From positions 1-34,008 of the IMG/VR virus record IMGVR_UViG_3300037963_000405: DNA of 34,008 bases. One strand, written 5' to 3'. The notes under the pieces are model-generated. The model was not told the origin of the DNA, made no database searches, and worked only from the letters and a program-made list of their open reading frames with translations. Both the position numbers and the translations under genes were made by a program. The stretch comes from a virus. Within the stretch, counting starts at the first letter, position 1. Each line of letters opens with the position of its first letter. Positions 30,018 to 34,008 of this stretch are shown here, piece after piece.

Positions 30018-30212
30018 ATGTTTGTTGATAAAAAAACCAAGTTAGAAAGATTAGATATATGTAAAAATTGTAGTTTTTACCGAAACTTTTTGTTATTAAA
30101 AAGACCTAAATTTACTTATGGTGCAAGATGTGCTAAATGTAAGTGTTTCTTAGATGCAAAAACATCATTAACAAAAGAGTTCTTTGGCAAGTGTCCAGAA
30201 AACAAATGGTAA
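30018..30212 (+). CDS. Small zinc-ribbon-type protein
   Basis: In this 64-residue basic protein, two cysteine pairs (CKNC at 15-18 and CAKC at 38-41) and two further cysteines (C43 and C59, in CKCFLD and GKCP) can form a zinc ribbon, with an ending of CPENKW typical of small phage proteins of this type. It lies directly after the tape measure gene, a place often held by small neck or tail accessory proteins. DNA or protein binding is possible; function unknown. Confidence 0.5.
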   Translation: MFVDKKTKLERLDICKNCSFYRNFLLLKRPKFTYGARCAKCKCFLDAKTSLTKEFFGKCPENKW

Positions 30213-30222
30213 AAATTTACAT

Positions 30223-30516
30223 ATGAATTTAAAAGAAATCGCACAAAACTTTAACAAAGAAAAAAGAAAGTTTATGACTGAAGCAGTCATAAAACAATCT
30301 AACCATGCTCGTAACTTCTCAACTTATCATGCTGAATCATTAGATATTATGTTCGCAGAATGGCATTTATTATTTCCAACTAACAAACAAGACATGAATT
30401 GCAACTCTTGTAGAAAAGCAGTTGTAAAGTTTTGGGAAACAATGGTGGATGAGTGGATAGAACTTGAAAGAAAACCTAAAAAAACTAATGCGTCAAAAAA
30501 AGCAAAGGCAAAATAA
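30223..30516 (+). CDS. 97-aa hypothetical protein with a cysteine pair
   Basis: The start is the ATG at 30223, because the longer reading from 30184 would lie mostly inside the preceding gene. The product has a basic helical N-terminus (NLKEIAQNFNKEKRKFMTE), a HARNFSTYHAESLDIMF segment, CNSCRKAV in the middle and a Lys-rich tail (KPKKTNASKKAKAK). It overlaps the next gene by 29 bases. The family is not recognised. Confidence 0.45.
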   Translation: MNLKEIAQNFNKEKRKFMTEAVIKQSNHARNFSTYHAESLDIMFAEWHLLFPTNKQDMNCNSCRKAVVKFWETMVDEWIELERKPKKTNASKKAKAK

Positions 30517-30820
30517 AGTTGAGGTAGTTAAAGACTTTATTAATGTTGCAGGTGTAAGTTTAGAAAAAAGATTTGGTTTACATCCAACCTGTAAAGATAT
30601 TGTCAGGCACTTTGTAGAGAAAGGCATAATAGAACCTAAAAGACTTAGAAACTATATGATTATAGTTGACTTTGATAGAATGTTGTCAACTAATAATGGT
30701 AGCAGAACTAACACATGGATGGATTTATCTATAAAATATAATATAAGCGAAAGTCAAGCACAAAATATAGTTTATAAAGAAAGAAAAAAAGAAAAACCTT
30801 CTAATAATATAAGAGATTAA
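30488..30820 (+). CDS. HTH-like DNA-binding protein candidate
   Basis: The ATG at 30488 is preferred over an upstream TTG. The 110-residue protein has a very basic start (RQKKQRQNK), SLEKRFGLHPTCKDIVRHFV as a first helical part, and WMDLSIKYNISESQAQNIVY near the end, which has the helix-turn-helix pattern. It ends before a promoter-like gap, so it could regulate the head genes downstream. The HTH assignment is by eye and tentative. Confidence 0.45.
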   Translation: MRQKKQRQNKVEVVKDFINVAGVSLEKRFGLHPTCKDIVRHFVEKGIIEPKRLRNYMIIVDFDRMLSTNNGSRTNTWMDLSIKYNISESQAQNIVYKERKKEKPSNNIRD

Positions 30821-30835
30821 AGTTTTGTAGAAAAA

Positions 30836-30870
30836 TTGGGTAAAAAACTTTTTTATAAATTCTAATTTTG
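30836..30870 (+). promoter_or_regulatory. Candidate promoter of the head module
   Basis: TTG at 30836-30838 and TAATTTTG at 30863-30870 are 24 bases apart, the latter matching TAnnTTTG, with C following. The ATG of the prohead protease is only 6 bases after the -7 box, so the leader would be very short or leaderless. Confidence 0.45.
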
Positions 30871-30875
30871 CCGTT

Positions 30876-31910
30876 ATGAAAGAAAAATGGTATAACATAC
30901 AAAATAAGAAGGGTGAAACTGCTGACATTTATATCTTTGATGAAATAGGAAGATATGGTGTTTCTGCACAAGAATTTATTTCAGATATAAAAAATCTGAA
31001 GAATACCCCAATCAATTTAAGAATTAATAGTTTAGGTGGTGATGTTTTTGATGGCATGGCTATGTATAACGTAATTAAAAGGAGAGAGGCTAGAACCACT
31101 GTATATATAGAAGGTATAGCGGCAAGTATTGCTACTATAATTGCTTTAGGTGCAGATGAGGTTATAATGGCAGAAAATTCTTTATTTATGATACATAATG
31201 CGTGGGGAGGTACTACTGGTGAAGCAAAAGACATGAGAAAAACTGCAGAAACTCTTGAGAAAATATCAAGTGAGTTAACAGATATTTACACTAAAAAGAC
31301 AGGATTATCAAGAGAGGCTGTAAGTCAAATGATGGATGAAGAAACTTGGTTAAATGCTGAAGAAGCATATGAATTAGGTTTTATTGACGTTATTTCTGAC
31401 TCAATAAAAGTTGCTGCAAAGTATGATATTTCTAAATTTAAAAACATAACACATGAAAAAATTAAGAATCAATTAAGTATTAACATAAATAATAAAACAA
31501 TGACTAACGAGTTAAAAGAATGGTTCAACAACAAAGTTGAAGAAATCGTTGCTGCTGTAAAGAGTGATGTGAAGGTTTCTGAAGATGTTGCTGAAGATAC
31601 AGCGATAACTGTTAATCTAGGAGATAATGAAGAAATAATGAATAAAATTTCTGATTTTGAAACTAAAAACTTAGAGTTATCTAACAAGATTTCTTTATTA
31701 GAAGAAGAATTAGCAACTTCTAAAGGTGCTAACGAAACTTTAACTGAAGAGGTTGAAGCGTTAAACGCTAAAATCAACAAAGCAGATGCTAAAGGTACTG
31801 AAATAGAAACTGATAGCGACCCTGTAATCGTTGAAAACAAAAAAGAAGATGCTAATGCAAGTTTTTACAATGCAATGGCAGAAAGAGTAAGAAATAAATT
31901 TAATAACTAA
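30876..31910 (+). CDS. ClpP-type prohead protease with C-terminal scaffold part
   Basis: Residues 1-185 of this 344-residue protein match the ClpP/S14 head maturation protease: INSLGGDVFDGMAMYNVIKR, Ser84 in GIAASIATIIAL, His107 in MIHNAWGG and a DEETWLNAEEAYELGF segment in which a Glu (about 156) takes the place of the usual catalytic Asp. Residues 209-344 are a Lys/Glu-rich coiled coil (KISDFETKNLELSNKISLLE) of scaffold type. The enzyme would cut the scaffold and capsid precursor during head assembly. An internal ATG at 31500 probably makes the scaffold alone. Confidence 0.85.
   Translation: MKEKWYNIQNKKGETADIYIFDEIGRYGVSAQEFISDIKNLKNTPINLRINSLGGDVFDGMAMYNVIKRREARTTVYIEGIAASIATIIALGADEVIMAENSLFMIHNAWGGTTGEAKDMRKTAETLEKISSELTDIYTKKTGLSREAVSQMMDEETWLNAEEAYELGFIDVISDSIKVAAKYDISKFKNITHEKIKNQLSININNKTMTNELKEWFNNKVEEIVAAVKSDVKVSEDVAEDTAITVNLGDNEEIMNKISDFETKNLELSNKISLLEEELATSKGANETLTEEVEALNAKINKADAKGTEIETDSDPVIVENKKEDANASFYNAMAERVRNKFNN
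31500..31910 (+). CDS. Nested scaffolding protein (internal start within the protease gene)
   Basis: An in-frame ATG at 31500 (Met209 of the protease) is preceded by AATAATAAAACA, the same type of A-rich leader as the capsid gene start at 31925. Translation from it would give a 136-residue coiled-coil protein (start MTNELKEWFNNKVEEIVAAV). Lambda C/Nu3 and many ClpP-type phages use such a nested scaffold. The evidence here is the leader, the domain boundary at that point and the precedent. Confidence 0.6.
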   Translation: MTNELKEWFNNKVEEIVAAVKSDVKVSEDVAEDTAITVNLGDNEEIMNKISDFETKNLELSNKISLLEEELATSKGANETLTEEVEALNAKINKADAKGTEIETDSDPVIVENKKEDANASFYNAMAERVRNKFNN

Positions 31911-31924
31911 AAAAATAAAAACAA

Positions 31925-32935
31925 ATGGCAAACGTAGCAAATAAAGGAACATTCGCAACTTACTCAGGTGCGAACCTTAATGAAATTTTTTATGAGCCAG
32001 TATTTAGAAGTGATGATATTATGCGTAACTATAGAGTTATTCCTAATGTTAAGCATAAAATGAATGTATTTACTTCTGCTGCTCTAACAAAAATTGTACA
32101 AAAATACACTGGTTGTTCAGCAACAAGTGGTTCTACTCAATTTAACATTGATGAGAAAACAATCACTGCAGGTAGAATGAGAGTTGCTCTTGAGCAATGT
32201 ACTGATGAGTTCTTTGGAACTTACATTGAAGAAATGTATAAAAATGGTGCAGATGTAATGAACATTGAAGGAACAATGTTAGCAGATGCAATCGTTAACA
32301 GAGCAGTAAAAGGAATAGCACAAGACGTAGTAAGATTAGCGTGGGGTGGAGATGATTCTACTGCAAACTACCAAGGTGTAACAGGATGGATTAAATTAAT
32401 GGGAGATGATGCAACTGTTGAAGGTGCAAAAAGAGCAGTAACTTGTACTGATTCTACTGCACCAACTGCAGGAGAGTCTTTAACTATAATAAGACGTGCT
32501 TATGATGAAGCACCTGCTGCTTTACAGCAAGTACCTGCATCTGAGAAAAAGATGTTTGTTTCTCCAGCAATTTACAATGCTTACTTAGCAAACTTAGAAG
32601 GAACTTCTGCTGACTTAGCAATAACTAACCAACAAGATGGTGTATTAGTTGTTAAGTTTAGAGGTGTTGAATTAGTTCCTATGTATGAGTGGGATACAAT
32701 CGTTGCAGACTTAAATCCAACAATGTTTGATGTAAGTGGTACTGATTATACAAATGGTCTTTGCTACTGTGCAGTTGACAATTTAATAATTGGTTCTGAT
32801 GTAACTGACCCAGAAGGTTCTTTCAAAGTATTCTATGATGACTTAGAAGAAAAAATGTTCTTTAGAGGTTACTTCAAGTTAGGTGTACAATTCTTGTATC
32901 CTTCACTTGTTCAGTGGGTAATTGCAAAGGCATAA
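31925..32935 (+). CDS. Major capsid protein, HK97-fold type
   Basis: This 336-residue protein follows the protease/scaffold gene by 14 bases, with the A-rich leader AAAAATAAAAACAAATGG. The size, position and composition fit a phage major capsid protein: an N-terminal YSGANLNEIFYEPVF, a long spine-like helical stretch (SLTIIRRAYDEAPAALQQVP), VSPAIYNAYLANLEG and a C-terminal hydrophobic end (KLGVQFLYPSLVQWVIAKA). The N-terminus is not long, so no large cleaved delta domain is visible. The scaffold function is supplied by the preceding gene. Confidence 0.85.
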   Translation: MANVANKGTFATYSGANLNEIFYEPVFRSDDIMRNYRVIPNVKHKMNVFTSAALTKIVQKYTGCSATSGSTQFNIDEKTITAGRMRVALEQCTDEFFGTYIEEMYKNGADVMNIEGTMLADAIVNRAVKGIAQDVVRLAWGGDDSTANYQGVTGWIKLMGDDATVEGAKRAVTCTDSTAPTAGESLTIIRRAYDEAPAALQQVPASEKKMFVSPAIYNAYLANLEGTSADLAITNQQDGVLVVKFRGVELVPMYEWDTIVADLNPTMFDVSGTDYTNGLCYCAVDNLIIGSDVTDPEGSFKVFYDDLEEKMFFRGYFKLGVQFLYPSLVQWVIAKA

Positions 32936-32950
32936 TGACAATGTAATAAT

Positions 32951-32974
32951 AGAGGAGGTGTAAAAGCCTCCTCT
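32951..32974 (+). terminator. Hairpin after the capsid gene, likely partial terminator
   Basis: AGAGGAGG (32951-32958) pairs perfectly with CCTCCTCT (32967-32974) around an 8-base loop. It is followed by TTAATTACTTTTAATT rather than a clean T run, so it may slow transcription or protect the capsid mRNA 3' end instead of fully stopping it. Confidence 0.6.
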
Positions 32975-33010
32975 TAATTACTTTTAATTAACAATAAAAA
33001 CAATAATAAA

Positions 33011-33586
33011 ATGGCAATAGATACAGGTTTAGGCGTAGAGTGTAGCGACTTACAAGCAACTGGAGGGATAAAACAAATTCTTCTAAGGTCTTGGGCAGAT
33101 GCAGACGTAATTACTTATGGTACAGGTACAGCACATACTATTACTAATATACAATCAGGTGGTGATGCTAACTGGTTTGTTTATGAGTTTAAAAACGAAA
33201 ATCCATCTTTAACAATAGCGGCTACAAAAGAAAATGGTTCAACTGCATTTGAGTGCAGTCTTTCTTTTATGATTCCTAATATAGCGGCTACAAGGTTTGA
33301 AGAATTGAAAAATTTAGAAAGCACTTGTATGATGGGGTTAGTTCTTGATACTAATGATAAATGGTGGGCAATAGGTGTAAGTGCAAAATACGCAAATGAA
33401 ACTGTTGCAGCAAAAAGTCAAACATTTTTAAATCTAGTTGGATTTGAAGGTGGTACTGGTGCTGCTTATTCAGATGAAAATGGTATTACTGTAAACTTAA
33501 TGGCAAGACAATTTGAATTACCAAGAGAGTATAAAGGTACTGTTGGAGTAAACACTAATGCGTTGACTGCAACTACAGGTGCATAA
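33011..33586 (+). CDS. Structural protein after the capsid gene (tail-tube or decoration type)
   Basis: This 191-residue protein is beta-rich: GVECSDLQATGGIKQILLRS, WFVYEFKNENPSLTIAATKE, STAFECSLSFMIPNI and NLVGFEGGTGAAYSDENGIT. The pattern of a GF-GGTGAA-D-NG-TV turn followed by ARQFELP resembles tail-tube-like proteins of Bacteroidota phages as far as I recall. It lies directly after the capsid gene and a hairpin. Either the major tail tube or a capsid decoration protein is possible. No tube protein is recognised elsewhere, which favours the first. Confidence 0.5.
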   Translation: MAIDTGLGVECSDLQATGGIKQILLRSWADADVITYGTGTAHTITNIQSGGDANWFVYEFKNENPSLTIAATKENGSTAFECSLSFMIPNIAATRFEELKNLESTCMMGLVLDTNDKWWAIGVSAKYANETVAAKSQTFLNLVGFEGGTGAAYSDENGITVNLMARQFELPREYKGTVGVNTNALTATTGA

Positions 33587-33601
33587 TAATTAAAGGTATA
33601 A

Positions 33602-33663
33602 TAATAGGTTGAACTTTGTTCGTAAAAAGTTTAATAACATTATCCTATTAATATCTTTTTTTT
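33602..33663 (+). terminator. Rho-independent terminator-like structure
   Basis: TTGAACTTT (33609-33617) pairs with AAAGTTTAA (33626-33634) over nine positions, one of them G-U. An outer arm TAATAGG/CCTATTA (33602-33608/33644-33650) extends it across an internal loop. A run of eight T (33656-33663) follows. The structure ends 5 bases before the next ATG, so it could act as a terminator or as an attenuator of the small gene and the portal. Confidence 0.6.
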
Positions 33664-33668
33664 GAAAT

Positions 33669-33947
33669 ATGTGTAATTGCAATGCAAAAAGCGTAGATTC
33701 ACCACATTTAAAAATATATACAGTTATGTCAGAATACAAAGCAAAAAAATCAGTAGGTACTTTATATAAGGGTGGTTTTAAAATTAATTGGGCAAGTGCA
33801 AGTCAAGAGGAATTAGCATATGCCTATGAGGAGTTAGGTATGACTTCATTAATAGAAAAAACATCAAACATAAAAACAAAAGATGAGCCAAAGAAAACAA
33901 CCAAAAAGAAAAAGTCAGGTAAAGAATCTTCAGACTCAAAAGAGTAA
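33669..33947 (+). CDS. 92-aa small protein overlapping the portal start
   Basis: The protein has a Cys-containing start (MCNCNAKSVD), a central YTVMSEYKAKKSVGTLYKGG and NWASASQEELAYAYEELGM, and a Lys/Ser-rich tail (EPKKTTKKKKSGKESSDSKE). Its last 65 bases are also the first codons of the portal gene in another frame. The small size and place between structural genes suggest a head accessory protein. The basic tail could bind DNA. The family is not recognised. Confidence 0.5.
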   Translation: MCNCNAKSVDSPHLKIYTVMSEYKAKKSVGTLYKGGFKINWASASQEELAYAYEELGMTSLIEKTSNIKTKDEPKKTTKKKKSGKESSDSKE

Positions 33948-34008
33948 TACTTTTGAATTTGGAGTTTTTAATTTAGCAATACCTGAGCATATTGAAGAAC
34001 CACAAGAC
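33883..34008 (+). CDS. Phage portal protein (5' part, continues at base 1)
   Basis: The start is the ATG at 33883, and the in-frame TAA at 33871 rules out anything longer. The first residues are basic (MSQRKQPKRKSQ). The start lies inside the preceding gene, so 65 bases (33883-33947) are read in two frames. Bases 33910-34008 duplicate 1-99, and the protein continues in frame 1 to 1311. Confidence 0.8.
   Translation, partial: MSQRKQPKRKSQVKNLQTQKSNTFEFGVFNLAIPEHIEEPQD
33910..34008. repeat. Terminal direct repeat (right copy)
   Basis: This is the second copy of the 99-bp overlap described at 1-99. It covers the C-terminal end of the 92-residue protein gene (stop at 33945-33947) and the early codons of the portal gene. 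Confidence 0.95.

Noticed and set aside
27-32000. Reading frames on the - strand (for example 26051-26419, 29562-29768, 31469-31840)
   Set aside because: All lie opposite better-supported + strand genes, have low-complexity or Cys/Phe/Ile/Leu-rich translations typical of antisense of A-rich coding DNA, and lack leaders or recognisable domains.
1-34008. tRNA or rRNA genes
   Set aside because: No cloverleaf with a TTCGAAT-type T arm or CCA-like acceptor and no rRNA signature was found by eye in the gaps.

Overview
This window is one complete, circularly closed genome of a tailed, probably siphovirus-like phage that infects a Bacteroidota host, most likely a flavobacterium. The first and last 99 bases are identical, so the unique genome is 33,909 bp and the last gene runs off the end into the first one (portal). 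The host assignment rests on low GC content, the absence of Shine-Dalgarno sites in favour of A-rich leaders, and the Bacteroidota-type promoter element TAnnTTTG in six intergenic gaps. All genes lie on the + strand. I see no integrase, tRNA, CRISPR array or insertion sequence, so a lytic life style is the simplest reading.

Layout. (1) 33883 through the junction to about 4660: portal, head-tail connector-like protein, a head-fibre/decoration-like set including a LamG lectin, and a tiny very basic protein. (2) 4672-6540: a two-domain structural-type protein, an M15 peptidase endolysin and small membrane proteins (holin candidates), closed by a terminator at 6611-6644. (3) 6693-12828: metallophosphoesterase, then early replication/recombination genes: a possible annealing protein, a structured RNA candidate, an HTH protein, a stand-alone DnaA domain IV-like protein, an SSB-like protein with an acidic tip, a PD-(D/E)XK-type nuclease, a winged-helix initiator with iterons inside its gene, a possible loader, a DUF3310 protein and a VRR-NUC nuclease. 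(4) 12829-15680: a 270-bp origin-like region, then a string of small A/T-rich genes, mostly unknown, ending in a strong terminator. (5) 15681-16293: 600 bp without a convincing gene, just upstream of the terminase genes. (6) 16294-30820: terminase small and large subunits, tail assembly chaperone with a -1 frameshift, tail proteins with carbohydrate-binding modules, tape measure, and three small genes. (7) 30876-33947: ClpP-type prohead protease with a nested scaffold, major capsid protein, another structural protein and a small gene overlapping the portal start.

How it works together. The phage brings initiation and annealing factors but no polymerase or helicase that I can recognise, so it should depend on the host replisome. 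The gene order is unusual: the tail module sits between the terminase and the protease/capsid genes, and the portal comes after the capsid gene. Four virion-type proteins appear to carry lectin or carbohydrate-binding modules, which suggests glycan attachment. The best candidates for something undescribed are the three-way-junction RNA at 8742-8897, the G-run cluster, nuclease gene and helically phased iteron region at 12441-12960, and the unassigned small-gene block at 13.1-15.6 kb.
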